Translations under genes and position numbers: made by a program
From: a virus
Virus record (IMG/VR): IMGVR_UViG_3300047323_000361
Location: 16,075 to 80,074 of that record
Strand: one strand, 5' to 3'
Length of the DNA stretch: 64,000 nucleotides
Part shown: in pieces, positions 46,070-54,019 of the stretch
Numbering within the stretch: position 1 is the stretch's first letter
How the letters are laid out: each line of letters begins with the position of its first letter
The notes under the pieces: model-generated
Told to the model about the DNA's origin: nothing
What the model saw: only the letters and a program-made list of their open reading frames with translations
Databases searched by the model: none

Positions 46070-46555
46070 TTACTTGTAGAGTCCGGCCTTCTCGCGGGCG
46101 CTCTGCACGACGAGGGAGTGGACCGGGCAGAACTCGCAGAGGTAGCGGTCCTGGGCGGACTTGTACTTCGGCAGGCCTGCCGCCTTGCGCTCGGCTGCGG
46201 TGTCCGGCGTGAGGCGCTTGGAGCCGGTCTTGTAGTCGCCGCAGCCGGGGTTGCGGGCGTGGGCCTTCCAGCAGGCGTGGGCGTCTTCCTGGAAGGTGTT
46301 CTTCGCCTCGTAGAAGGTGGTGTCGAAGCCGGTGTGGCCGGTCTTGTCCCTGATCTGGGCGATGATCGCGTCGCGGGTGCTGGGGCTGTCCCAGTGCTTC
46401 TTCTCCACGCGCAGCATCGGGTGCGCGATGTGGTTGGGGTGCTTCTGCACGAGTGCTTCCAGGAGGAAGTCGGCGCGGGGGTCGCCCTCGTAGTCGGGCA
46501 GTTCCTCCATCGTGCCGCAGGTTTTGCAGAGAAGAAGCCGTATGTGCTCGGCCAT
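46070..46555 (-). CDS. Zinc-ribbon hypothetical protein (161 aa)
   Basis: LLLCKTCGTMEELPDYEGDP at the start and RYLCEFCPVHS at the end give two C-x-x-C pairs; ACWKAHARNPGCGDYK lies between. Recurs in actinophages as an unknown protein. Confidence 0.7.
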   Translation of the reverse strand: MAEHIRLLLCKTCGTMEELPDYEGDPRADFLLEALVQKHPNHIAHPMLRVEKKHWDSPSTRDAIIAQIRDKTGHTGFDTTFYEAKNTFQEDAHACWKAHARNPGCGDYKTGSKRLTPDTAAERKAAGLPKYKSAQDRYLCEFCPVHSLVVQSAREKAGLYK

Positions 46556-46569
46556 GGTGTCCCTTCGAA

Positions 46570-47187
46570 TCAGTACCAGTTAGTGGCCTGGGAGTGTGCC
46601 CAGGCGGTGCAGGGTGTCCCGTATACCGCCTCGATGTATCCGAGTCCCCATCGTATCTGGGTTATTGCATTGGTTTGCCAATCCGAACCGGCGGAAGCCA
46701 TCTTCGAGGCCGGTAGTGCCTGGGGTATTCCGTAGGCTCCGGAGGAGGGGTTGGTGGCGGTGACGCGCCAGTTGGACTCCTTCTCCCACAGCAGGTCCAG
46801 GCAGGCGAACTGCGTGGCTCCGACCTTGGCGAGGGCGTAGGCCTTCGGGGAGGTCGGGGCGACGGCGGTGTGCGTCGGCGTTGGGGACGCACGCGGTGTC
46901 TTCGTTGGTTTCGGCTGGTGGGTGTGGGTGGCGCTGGCGGTCGGCTTGGGGGTCTTGGTGACCTTCGGGGAGGTTGCCGGAGCCGCCGAGGTATGAAGCG
47001 AGGGGCGCGTCAGGGACCGGTTGGCGGTGTCCGGAGCTGAGCGGGTGACAGTCGGCGCTGCGGCGATGCCGCTGTAGTCGACGGGCTGGTCCTGGCCGGT
47101 GATGGAGATTGCTGATACGGCAGAAGCCGTAATGAGGATGGCGGACGCTGCTGCTGCTGCGACGCGGTAGCGCATGCGGTGCCTCAC
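46570..47187 (-). CDS. Secreted SLT-type lytic transglycosylase-like protein
   Basis: ~205 aa. Signal peptide (RVAAAAASAILITASAVSAI), a Thr/Pro/Lys-rich wall-spanning linker, and a C-terminal domain with catalytic-type Glu in WEKESNWRVTATNPSSGAYG followed by IPQALPASKMASAG, as in Streptomyces transglycosylase-SLT proteins. It would cut glycan strands of the host wall. Start is GTG 47187 or ATG 47175. SLHTSAAP in the linker is CTT-CAT-ACC (46990-46998). Confidence 0.85.
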   Translation of the reverse strand: MRHRMRYRVAAAAASAILITASAVSAISITGQDQPVDYSGIAAAPTVTRSAPDTANRSLTRPSLHTSAAPATSPKVTKTPKPTASATHTHQPKPTKTPRASPTPTHTAVAPTSPKAYALAKVGATQFACLDLLWEKESNWRVTATNPSSGAYGIPQALPASKMASAGSDWQTNAITQIRWGLGYIEAVYGTPCTAWAHSQATNWY

Positions 47188-47218
47188 GTTCGGGGACGTT
47201 CTTGCTCTTAAAACGTAA

Positions 47219-47255
47219 CATCCCCACTACGGCATTGGAAGCCGTAGTGGGGATG
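47219..47255 (-). terminator. Terminator after endolysin
   Basis: CATCCCCACTACGGC (47219-47233) pairs perfectly with GCCGTAGTGGGGATG (47241-47255), followed on the minus strand by TTACGTTTT. Confidence 0.92.
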
Positions 47256-47267
47256 ACGTTGTTCAGA

Positions 47268-48134
47268 TCACGCCTTGACGGTGAACAGACCGCTGGCCTT
47301 GGCCAACTTCGTCAGCGACGCCAGGCCCGGAGCACCCTTGGCGTCGTCGCCCGTGTAGCCCTGCTTCCGGCGGAAGAGGTCGTAGGCGTCCTGCGTCTTG
47401 GTGCCCCAGGAGCCGTCCACCCACTTCGCGTCCAGGTAGCCCAGCGCCGACAGTGCCTTCTCGACGAGCAGCACGTCCGCCTTGTGGGTCGTGTGGCCGG
47501 TGGCCGCCGGAAGGTCCGCCTTGCGGGCCGCGACGACGTTGGAGACGTCCACGACCGGCTTCGCAGCAGGCTTCGGGGCCGGAGCCGGGGCGGCCGGAGC
47601 CGCCGGGGTATGAAGCGAAGGGTTCTGCGACTTCCACGCCGGGTCGGCCGACTCGATGCCGTCCGGGTATTCCGGGTAGCCGTACCCGTAGACGTGCGCG
47701 TCGGTCCGGACGTGGGTCTTGGTGTAAACGCCATCCCCTTCTGGCGAACCGTTCACGTTCGTATTGCCTTCTACGCTGTATACGTGAGTCGCGTCGAATC
47801 CGATGACGACCCCGGTGTGCTCACCTCCGCCCGGCCCGTAGAAGATCTGAGCGCCGATCGCGGGGTACCCACTGAATCGCTTCCGGGCCTTGTACCAGGA
47901 AACGCCGGTCGCGCACGAGGCGGTAACCGGGTAGGCACCCTTCGGCAGGCCCGCCGTCTGGAAGGCCCACGCCGCGAATACCGCGCACCAGGCACCTTCC
48001 ACGTCGTCGACCCACTCCAGGCCCGGGACCTTGTCGGCGTACTTCTCGTGGTTGTTCCAGTGGCCGTTGGAATAGCCCTCGTGGTATCCCACCTCGGCAT
48101 TTACGACCTTGGTGAGATTGTCGGTCAGAGACAT
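47268..48134 (-). CDS. lysA: Endolysin: CHAP peptidase plus peptidoglycan-binding domain
   Basis: 288 aa. N-terminal CHAP domain (~1-150) with catalytic Cys in GAWCAVFAAWAF and His in GEHTGVVIGF. An A/P-rich linker follows, then a C-terminal peptidoglycan-binding domain (LLVEKALSALGYLDAKWVDG and SWGTKTQDAYDLFRRKQG). No signal peptide, so it needs a holin. The linker carries SLHTPAAP from CTT-CAT-ACC (47607-47615), in the same type of linker as the SLT protein downstream. Confidence 0.92.
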   Translation of the reverse strand: MSLTDNLTKVVNAEVGYHEGYSNGHWNNHEKYADKVPGLEWVDDVEGAWCAVFAAWAFQTAGLPKGAYPVTASCATGVSWYKARKRFSGYPAIGAQIFYGPGGGEHTGVVIGFDATHVYSVEGNTNVNGSPEGDGVYTKTHVRTDAHVYGYGYPEYPDGIESADPAWKSQNPSLHTPAAPAAPAPAPKPAAKPVVDVSNVVAARKADLPAATGHTTHKADVLLVEKALSALGYLDAKWVDGSWGTKTQDAYDLFRRKQGYTGDDAKGAPGLASLTKLAKASGLFTVKA

Positions 48135-48136
48135 AT

Positions 48137-48385
48137 TCAGAATCCTGCCTGCGATGGTGGGGTCTGCACGTAGTTCGGGGTGTGGACCGGCTGGCCGTCG
48201 GGACGGATCTTGACCTCGTCCTCGTGGCGGCCGTACCACACGTCGCTGAGATCCAGGCGGGCCCGCGTCGTTGCGGACGTCGTCACGCCGATACCGCCAC
48301 GGTCGACGATGATCTTCTTGTACTTGCCGTCGGTCGCGCCCTCGTTGAGTTCCGCGTTCATGGACCGGGACTGGGCGTAAGCCAT
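48137..48385 (-). CDS. Hypothetical protein (82 aa)
   Basis: Starts at TAATG overlapping the upstream stop. Contains YKKIIVDRGGIGVTTSATTR and LDLSDVWYGRHEDEV. Not recognised; in a cluster of small, possibly structural proteins. Confidence 0.65.
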   Translation of the reverse strand: MAYAQSRSMNAELNEGATDGKYKKIIVDRGGIGVTTSATTRARLDLSDVWYGRHEDEVKIRPDGQPVHTPNYVQTPPSQAGF

Positions 48386-48549
48386 TACTTCGCTCGCTTT
48401 CCGTTACCGTTCGCGCCCCGGCGATCGTTGAAGATGGCCAGTGGCTTAGCGGCACCGGTCGAACCCTCTTGTACCGTGCGCTTGCTGTTGTCAGACATTC
48501 CAGGGCGCCGCTTGTCGTCTGCGCGGTGCGGCTTTCTGTGCTTGGCCAT
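48385..48549 (-). CDS. Small basic protein (54 aa)
   Basis: ATG at 48549 overlaps the upstream stop region. Lys/Arg-rich (KHRKPHRADDKRRPGMSDNS) without recognisable fold. Confidence 0.55.
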   Translation of the reverse strand: MAKHRKPHRADDKRRPGMSDNSKRTVQEGSTGAAKPLAIFNDRRGANGNGKRAK

Positions 48550-48839
48550 CAAAAGCCCCCAAGGGTCGGCCTTGAACTTCCAGAATAGCCACCTATACTG
48601 CCCACTCCGTTAGTCGGAGCTGCGAAGAGGCTATTCACGTCGAGCACGTCCTCAATTCCGAGGGCCGTGGTCCGGTATCCGTACTTCGGAGGAAACAAAG
48701 GACGGACGACAGGGGCGGGTGCTGCCTGCATGGCGAGCACGTCACCCGGGATATCGGCGACGCCGAGCGCGTCCGTGAGAATCCGCTCAGGAAGAGAGGC
48801 CCACGGACGCGTACGGTCGTATATGGAATCCGCTTGCAT
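48549..48839 (-). CDS. Hypothetical protein (96 aa)
   Basis: TGATG overlap upstream. RTRPWASLPERILTDALGVA then a Gly/Ser-rich end (SIGGYSGSSRPTLGGF). Not recognised. Confidence 0.65.
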   Translation of the reverse strand: MQADSIYDRTRPWASLPERILTDALGVADIPGDVLAMQAAPAPVVRPLFPPKYGYRTTALGIEDVLDVNSLFAAPTNGVGSIGGYSGSSRPTLGGF

Positions 48840-50098
48840 CAGAACAACTTCTGCTGGCCCGGGTGGACCTCGGTATGAAGTCCGTTGCCCTTGCCGTAGG
48901 TGTTCAGCGAGGAGTCGTGGTTGTCGCCTCGGCGGCGCTTCTCCTCCGACCACTGCGCGGACTGCATGTTGGTCAGGGAGTTGAGGCCGCGCTCCTGCAT
49001 CACGTTGCGGGCGACGTGGTCGTGGAAGGCGTGGATGCCCTTGATGCCCATGTAGGCCTGCTGGCTGCCGGAACCCTTCTTGTCCTCCAGGTGCGGGGCG
49101 AACGCGCCGCCACCGGAGTGGGTGTCGGACACCCAGAACTGCGAGGAGCCGTGGGGGTCGACCCACGAGTTGTGGTAGGCGCCGACCTTCTCACCGGCCG
49201 TCGGCTTCCACGCGTTCGACAACTGCTTGCCGTTGAGGACCTGGTTCGTCACGTCGATGGCGAGGGCGTGGTTACGCGGGTAGCCGTTGACCGGGTAGGC
49301 GCGGGTGTCGCCTTCCTTCTTCACCAGTTGCGTGAACTGCTTGCCCGACTTCGAGGTGACGGTCTTCTCGACCTTGTCCTCGCGCGGGACGTAGTAGTCC
49401 GGGTGGTAGTGGTAGTCGGCGCCGGTCTTCCCGGACTTCGCCCACTTGATCGCGTGGCTGGCCGCCTCGTCGTTGGGGTAGACCGCCTTGCCCGTCTCCT
49501 TGTCCGGCCGCACGAAGACGTTCTGCGGGGACGTGATGGCGTTCGCAGCGGCCTGGACGCCGAAGGGCACCCCGTTCTCCTTCGCGGACGTCTTCAGGCG
49601 CGCACGAGGGGACAGGGAGCCGTCACGGGTGTGATCCTGGGCCGGGCTGTAGAACGAGTCGTGGTGCCCGCCCTCGTGGGCGTAGGCACGGTCGACCTGC
49701 GCGGCCAGCGCGCGGTGCGCGGACTCGGGGGTGACACCGAACTTGGCGGCCGACCGCAGCACACGGGACTGCTCGGCAGGCGTGTGGTCCTCCCACCGAC
49801 GGTTGACCGGCATCATGTCCTTGACCGGGTTCATGGTGTGCTGGCCGTGCCAGACATCAGATCCCTCCGGGCCCGCCAACTCCATCTGGCCGTGCAGGTT
49901 CGGAGCCTTGTCGGTGTTGCCCATCAGCCGGTACGACTGGCGGGGACTGGCACCGGCACCGGGCTTGTCCTGGATGGTCTGGAACCGCTCGGGGTTGGCG
50001 GCCTCGTAGGACTGCCGCTTGGCCGACGCGTCCTTGACGGTCTTGTTGTAGGTGCGGGTATCCGCAGCCTTCTGTGCGGGGGTCTTGCTCGCAGCCAT
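48839..50098 (-). CDS. Hypothetical protein (419 aa) with C-terminal LHT tag
   Basis: Large hydrophilic, His-rich protein (AYAHEGGHHDSFYSP; SGKTGADYHYHPDYYV; NHALAIDVTNQVLNG). No recognised domain. Ends GLHTEVHPGQQKLF, with CTT-CAT-ACC at 48872-48880. Its size and setting among small proteins suggest a virion or processed structural component, unproven. Confidence 0.65.
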   Translation of the reverse strand: MAASKTPAQKAADTRTYNKTVKDASAKRQSYEAANPERFQTIQDKPGAGASPRQSYRLMGNTDKAPNLHGQMELAGPEGSDVWHGQHTMNPVKDMMPVNRRWEDHTPAEQSRVLRSAAKFGVTPESAHRALAAQVDRAYAHEGGHHDSFYSPAQDHTRDGSLSPRARLKTSAKENGVPFGVQAAANAITSPQNVFVRPDKETGKAVYPNDEAASHAIKWAKSGKTGADYHYHPDYYVPREDKVEKTVTSKSGKQFTQLVKKEGDTRAYPVNGYPRNHALAIDVTNQVLNGKQLSNAWKPTAGEKVGAYHNSWVDPHGSSQFWVSDTHSGGGAFAPHLEDKKGSGSQQAYMGIKGIHAFHDHVARNVMQERGLNSLTNMQSAQWSEEKRRRGDNHDSSLNTYGKGNGLHTEVHPGQQKLF

Positions 50099-50102
50099 CG
50101 GG

Positions 50103-50657
50103 CTACCTCCACTGGTCTGGGGAGTTGTGGGGGGACGCCGACGGCAGCAGCTTCCGCAGCCGTTCGGAGCGCACAGGGTCGATGTCGGCCATGACCTCGG
50201 CGACGCCGTACTTCTGCTGGAGAGCGGCCATCTCTGCCGGGGACAGGGCGTTGACCTTGCCGCCGTGGGCGAGGCGCTCGGTGATGTCGCCCTTCTGCGT
50301 CCACTTCAGGCCCCGGGCCTGGTAGACCAGACCGGCCTGCGGGTTGACGGATCCGACGTCGGGCCACACGTAGTCGCCGGGGTCGATCTTGTCGCCCTTG
50401 TGCACGCCCCTTTGATAGGAGCGGTCGGTGAGGCGCTTCTGGACGCCCTGGAGCACTCTGTCCTGGCGCCGGTCGTTGATGGTGCCGAGATATCCGTCGG
50501 GATACTCGGCGGAAGGGACGCGGGCACCCATGGCAGCACGCCGGGCGTCCAGCGGATCGCGGAAGGAAAGAGCATCTGTACCTGCTCCGCCATTCGCACG
50601 AACCGGGGCGCCCGGCTGACCTATGCCCATAGGTGGCAGGTATTGCCAGTTAGACAT
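50103..50657 (-). CDS. Hypothetical protein (184 aa)
   Basis: Starts SNWQYLPPMGIGQPGAPVR; the C-terminus has helices (EMAALQQKYGVAEVMADIDP). Not recognised. Confidence 0.65.
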   Translation of the reverse strand: MSNWQYLPPMGIGQPGAPVRANGGAGTDALSFRDPLDARRAAMGARVPSAEYPDGYLGTINDRRQDRVLQGVQKRLTDRSYQRGVHKGDKIDPGDYVWPDVGSVNPQAGLVYQARGLKWTQKGDITERLAHGGKVNALSPAEMAALQQKYGVAEVMADIDPVRSERLRKLLPSASPHNSPDQWR

Positions 50658-50670
50658 GGCTGCCTACGAC

Positions 50671-51012
50671 TCACATTCCCTGTCGGTACTGACGCCGGAG
50701 GTAGAAGTCGCGGTTACCGATGGCGGAAGGGACCGTCACGGTGTTGCGCTGGACGAGTCCAGCCTCGGCGGCATTCGCCTGGTAAAGGACAGCGGTCGGC
50801 CGCAGGGAGGCGCCGTTCCGCTCCAGGATGTTGGGGCGGTGGGAAGCGGTAGCCGCCTCCAGGAATCCACCCTTGGACTGGTTCTTCTTCGGGACGGACC
50901 GGCCCTTGATGGGCTTGGCCACATTCCCGACCCGGGACGCTGCGGTACCCATGGTCGGACGCAACGACGGGTCATTCGTCGTCACGAGGTTGTCGCTCTT
51001 CTTCTTCGCCAC
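50671..51012 (-). CDS. Hypothetical protein (113 aa)
   Basis: GTG at 51012 after AAGGAGCCAGAA. Basic N-terminus (AKKKSDNLVTTNDPSLRP) and extended sequence lacking clear secondary structure, as in small tail or capsid accessory proteins. Not recognised. Confidence 0.65.
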   Translation of the reverse strand: MAKKKSDNLVTTNDPSLRPTMGTAASRVGNVAKPIKGRSVPKKNQSKGGFLEAATASHRPNILERNGASLRPTAVLYQANAAEAGLVQRNTVTVPSAIGNRDFYLRRQYRQGM

Positions 51013-51022
51013 TTCTGGCTCC

Positions 51023-51301
51023 TTAGCCGCCGAGGGTTCGGTACGGGTTCTTGTCGATCCACAGCCGCTTGTCGTAGGTCTGGGAGGACGCGCCATTTGC
51101 AGACGGCGCGAATCCCCCGCCGATACGCTTTCGGTCGTAGTCCTGGGAGCCCAGACCGTTGGCGGAACCGCGTACCTGGGTCTCGTCGAAGACTGAGGTC
51201 GGCGTGAATCGCTGGGTATGGACCGGCTGGGCCGACGGGTACTTCGTTTCCATGGCACCGGTCGAAAAGGACCCATTTCGTCCGTCCGATACACCATTCA
51301 T
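51023..51301 (-). CDS. Hypothetical protein (92 aa)
   Basis: Two similar units: NGLGSQDYDRKRIGGG and NGASSQTYDKRLWIDK, an internal repeat of ~25 residues. Not recognised. Confidence 0.6.
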   Translation of the reverse strand: MNGVSDGRNGSFSTGAMETKYPSAQPVHTQRFTPTSVFDETQVRGSANGLGSQDYDRKRIGGGFAPSANGASSQTYDKRLWIDKNPYRTLGG

Positions 51302-51359
51302 TTCGCCTCCGTGGGATCCTTCCCAGTGTAAAGACGGAATGGCGGCGGTTTAGAACTCG

Positions 51360-51662
51360 TCAGTGGACGAGGATCCGCAGAAGGATCGCACTGATTTCTC
51401 CGGCATCGGGGGTGTTCACCGTGGTGAATCCGGGCCGGGTATCGAGGACGATTCCCCGGGGGGCGACGAAACTGTTGGCGATGGCGATTGCCTTGACGCC
51501 CTGGTTCACTGCTCCGGCTCCGATGGCCCGCAGGGTGACGCGCTTGCCGTCGTAGACGGCGTGAGAGATGGCGCTGGCCACGCTGGCGGCGGACGACGAA
51601 CTCTTGACCCGGAGGATGACCTCGTTACCGGCCCCCTCGTCGGCGTCGAACTGAACTCCCAT
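51360..51662 (-). CDS. SpoVS-like (Alba superfamily) protein
   Basis: 100 aa. EVILRVKSSSSAASVASAIS then VTLRAIGAGAVNQGVKAIAI and ANSFVAPRGIVLDTRPGFT is the SpoVS signature, including the AIGAGAVNQAVKA-like core. SpoVS is a small Alba-fold protein that affects sporulation in Bacillus and binds nucleic acid. A phage copy in a sporulating host is notable. No own operon partner is evident. Confidence 0.85.
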   Translation of the reverse strand: MGVQFDADEGAGNEVILRVKSSSSAASVASAISHAVYDGKRVTLRAIGAGAVNQGVKAIAIANSFVAPRGIVLDTRPGFTTVNTPDAGEISAILLRILVH

Positions 51663-51734
51663 TTGTTTCTCCTGTTGCTCCGATTTGCATCACATTTTGA
51701 GAATACGGAGCGGCAGGAATCTTGTGTTAATGAC

Positions 51735-51772
51735 AACAGGCCCCGGGGCGTCGTCTCCACCCGGGGCCTGTT
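51735..51772. terminator. Terminator after endonuclease VII gene
   Basis: AACAGGCCCCGG and CCGGGGCCTGTT, 12-bp stem. Confidence 0.85.
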
Positions 51773-51785
51773 GCGAATCGAGTTG

Positions 51786-52193
51786 CTACTTCTCTGCGTA
51801 CCAGGAACCTATTGCCTGTGCGGGTGGGGTTTCGAGGTACGACTTGGCCCGCTCGAAGAATGCAGGATCATCGCGGGCGTGGCCGAGGAGGTTGTTGCAG
51901 GGGCGGCATAGCAGTCCCCGGACAAGCAGGGTTTTGTGGTCGTGGTCGACCGAAAGGCGCCGGGTGGCTCCGGTGGCCCGTCGGCAGATCGCGCACTTCC
52001 CGCCCTGCGCCGCGTAAAGGGTGTCGTAGGTCCCGTCCCCGAGTCCGTACGTGGCCTGTACGCGCTTCTGGTGGGCGGCCGTGCTGCGGCGCTGCTTCTC
52101 TTCGCGCCAGTGCGTGGCGCACCGTGGGCCGGGGTTGGGCGCTGGGCGCTTGCTCCCCGGCTCGCAGTCCTTGCAGACCTTGGGGGCGGTCAC
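51786..52193 (-). CDS. Recombination endonuclease VII-like HNH nuclease
   Basis: 135 aa. Zinc Cys pairs KCAIC and LCRPCN flank LSVDHDHKTLLVRGL, the catalytic D-H-D-H of the T4 endonuclease VII family that resolves branched DNA. C-terminal helix follows. GTGA overlap with the kinase gene upstream. Confidence 0.88.
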   Translation of the reverse strand: MTAPKVCKDCEPGSKRPAPNPGPRCATHWREEKQRRSTAAHQKRVQATYGLGDGTYDTLYAAQGGKCAICRRATGATRRLSVDHDHKTLLVRGLLCRPCNNLLGHARDDPAFFERAKSYLETPPAQAIGSWYAEK

Positions 52194-52792
52194 GCGAAGG
52201 CCAGGATGTCCCTGACCTTGGTATGAAGGTCTTCGAGGGTGCCGTCGTTGACCAGGCGGACGTCGAACCACTTGTCGGGCAGGGGCTTCTCGGACTTGTG
52301 GTCGTTGACCGCACCGACGCCGGGCCGCTCGATCTTGACGAGCATGCCGAGGCGGGAGTCGATGGCGTGGTGCTCGTTCTCGAACCGCAGGTCGGTGAAG
52401 ACGTACTTCTTGTCCTTGTCCAGGCCCTTGAAGGCTGCGTCGACCCACACGTTCTGGTCGATCATCTCGCGGCCGACTTCGGTGCCGATGACCTGGAGCA
52501 TCCGGCGGATCTCCTCGTACTGGCGCTTGGCGTCGTCCCAGCCGAGGTTGTCGACCAGGTCCTGGACGCGGAGTTCGTAGCCGTACTCGTCGAAGACGAT
52601 GACCGGGTTGAGGACGTACAGGGCCTCGCGGAGTTTGTCGGCGAAGGCGACGCGGGTGTAGCCGTAGTCGGCGAGGATCTTGGCGACGGCGTCCTTGCCT
52701 GCGCCCGGGAAGCCGTGGAGGCCGATGAACTGCGGGAGCCAGGACTCGACGATGTCGTGGCCGTCGGTGGTGTTGGTGGTGGCGGTGCTCAC
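52190..52792 (-). CDS. Deoxynucleoside monophosphate kinase
   Basis: 200 aa. P-loop GFPGAGKD (~28), DKLREALYVLNP and the VQDLVDNLGWDDAKRQYEEI helix followed by RMLQVIGTEVGREMID resemble T4-gp1-type dNMP kinases that phosphorylate dGMP, dTMP and modified dCMP. Fits with ThyX and RNR nearby. DLHTK near the C-terminus is CTT-CAT-ACC (52220-52228). GTG start. Confidence 0.85.
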   Translation of the reverse strand: MSTATTNTTDGHDIVESWLPQFIGLHGFPGAGKDAVAKILADYGYTRVAFADKLREALYVLNPVIVFDEYGYELRVQDLVDNLGWDDAKRQYEEIRRMLQVIGTEVGREMIDQNVWVDAAFKGLDKDKKYVFTDLRFENEHHAIDSRLGMLVKIERPGVGAVNDHKSEKPLPDKWFDVRLVNDGTLEDLHTKVRDILAFA

Positions 52793-53160
52793 TGGTTTTC
52801 TCCGTTGTTCGTGCGGGGGTCGGTGATGCTGCGCTCGATGTGGTCGCGGACGATGGGGATCTCCCAGATCGCCCGGCGGGCGGTGTCGACCTTGGCGTTG
52901 CGCTTGTTCTCCAGGGCGACGAGGGTGCTGAACTGGCCCTGCCAGCGGCCCGTCATCCAGTCGGTCTTCTCGATCAGCGGGGTGACCTTGTCGACGAGGG
53001 CGAGGGCCTGCTCCTCGGTCTCCTTGAGGCGCCTGCGCTGCATGACCAGTTCGTCGAGGCGCTTGTCGAGTTCGGCCCGCGTGGTGACCAGGCCCCAGGC
53101 GGCGACCAGGACGACCGCGCTGTAGATGGTGACGATGAAGACGAGCACGTAGTTGTTCAT
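52789..53160 (-). CDS. Membrane-anchored coiled-coil protein (123 aa)
   Basis: N-terminal membrane helix (NNYVLVFIVTIYSAVVLVAA) and a long charged helix (RAELDKRLDELVMQRRRLKE). Not recognised. ATG at 53160 overlaps the upstream stop. Confidence 0.65.
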   Translation of the reverse strand: MNNYVLVFIVTIYSAVVLVAAWGLVTTRAELDKRLDELVMQRRRLKETEEQALALVDKVTPLIEKTDWMTGRWQGQFSTLVALENKRNAKVDTARRAIWEIPIVRDHIERSITDPRTNNGENQ

Positions 53161-53318
53161 CGGGCCATCACGCACCGGGCGGGCACGTCCTTGACGGGAA
53201 AGGGTCCGAACCATGAGCACGGGGCCGAGGCGTGGAACCAGATGCTTCCCAGGACGAAGACGGCGAGGACGGTCCCTACGAGGATCCCGCTCAGGGCGTC
53301 GTCGGATCTCCTGCTCAC
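53157..53318 (-). CDS. Small membrane protein (53 aa)
   Basis: GTG at 53318 overlaps the ThyX stop. One membrane helix (ALSGILVGTVLAVFVLGSIW), two Cys after it. Not recognised. Confidence 0.6.
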   Translation of the reverse strand: MSRRSDDALSGILVGTVLAVFVLGSIWFHASAPCSWFGPFPVKDVPARCVMAR

Positions 53319-54019
53319 GGGCAGACCCTTCCGTTGTTGGTGTACGCGATGTAGGTGAGGGGGAAGTGCTCGGCGAACGCCTCCTCCATGTCCTGCGCGA
53401 CCTTCTCGATCTCCTGCTGGGGGAAGGAGGGGAAGGTGGCGGAGGGGACGCGCGTTCGCAGGCTGAGGAAGTGCATCAGGCTGCGGGGGTTGCAGGTGGC
53501 GTAGAAGGAGGTGAACAGGCCGACCGGGAGGACGTCGCGGGCGATCTCCTTGGCGACTCCGGCCTTGAGCATCCGCTGGTACGCGGACCATGCGGTGCGG
53601 TAGGCCTGCTCGTGCTCCCAGCGGGTGATGCCGTACTGCTCGTAGGTGCCGTCCACGAAGGTGTAGGCGCCGGGCTTGCCCTCCTGCACGAGCGGGCGCT
53701 TGCGGTCGGGGATGTAGAAGACCGGCGCCAACTCCCTGTATCTGCCTGAAGTTTCGTTATAACTCCAACCAGCGCGGTGACGCATGAACTCGCGGGCCAC
53801 GAAGATCGGGGCCTCGACGAGGAAGGACAGTTGTCCGTGCTCGAAGGGGCTGCCGTGCCGGTCCCGCATCAGGTAGTTGATCAGGCCGGAGGCCTCCCCC
53901 GACTCCGCCGCAGCAGAGCCGAGGGTGGACACGCGGGCCGCCTGGCAGATCTTCGCGTCGGACCCGGCCAGGTTGTCCAGGTCGAGCGTCGCGGTGATCT
54001 CGGAGCGCTGGGCGATCAC
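53315..54019 (-). CDS. thyX: Flavin-dependent thymidylate synthase ThyX
   Basis: 234 aa. The ThyX motif R-H-R-x7-S appears as RHRAGWSYNETSGRY, preceded by EHGQLSFLVEAPIFVAREFM. FAD/NADPH-dependent synthesis of dTMP from dUMP. Overlaps the RNA ligase start and the small membrane gene by four bases each. Confidence 0.96.
   Translation of the reverse strand: MIAQRSEITATLDLDNLAGSDAKICQAARVSTLGSAAAESGEASGLINYLMRDRHGSPFEHGQLSFLVEAPIFVAREFMRHRAGWSYNETSGRYRELAPVFYIPDRKRPLVQEGKPGAYTFVDGTYEQYGITRWEHEQAYRTAWSAYQRMLKAGVAKEIARDVLPVGLFTSFYATCNPRSLMHFLSLRTRVPSATFPSFPQQEIEKVAQDMEEAFAEHFPLTYIAYTNNGRVCP

Noticed and set aside
40680-51662. Annotating the 40-52 kb genes as named virion proteins
   Set aside because: No capsid, portal, terminase, tape-measure or tail-fibre signatures could be recognised, so they are left as hypothetical.
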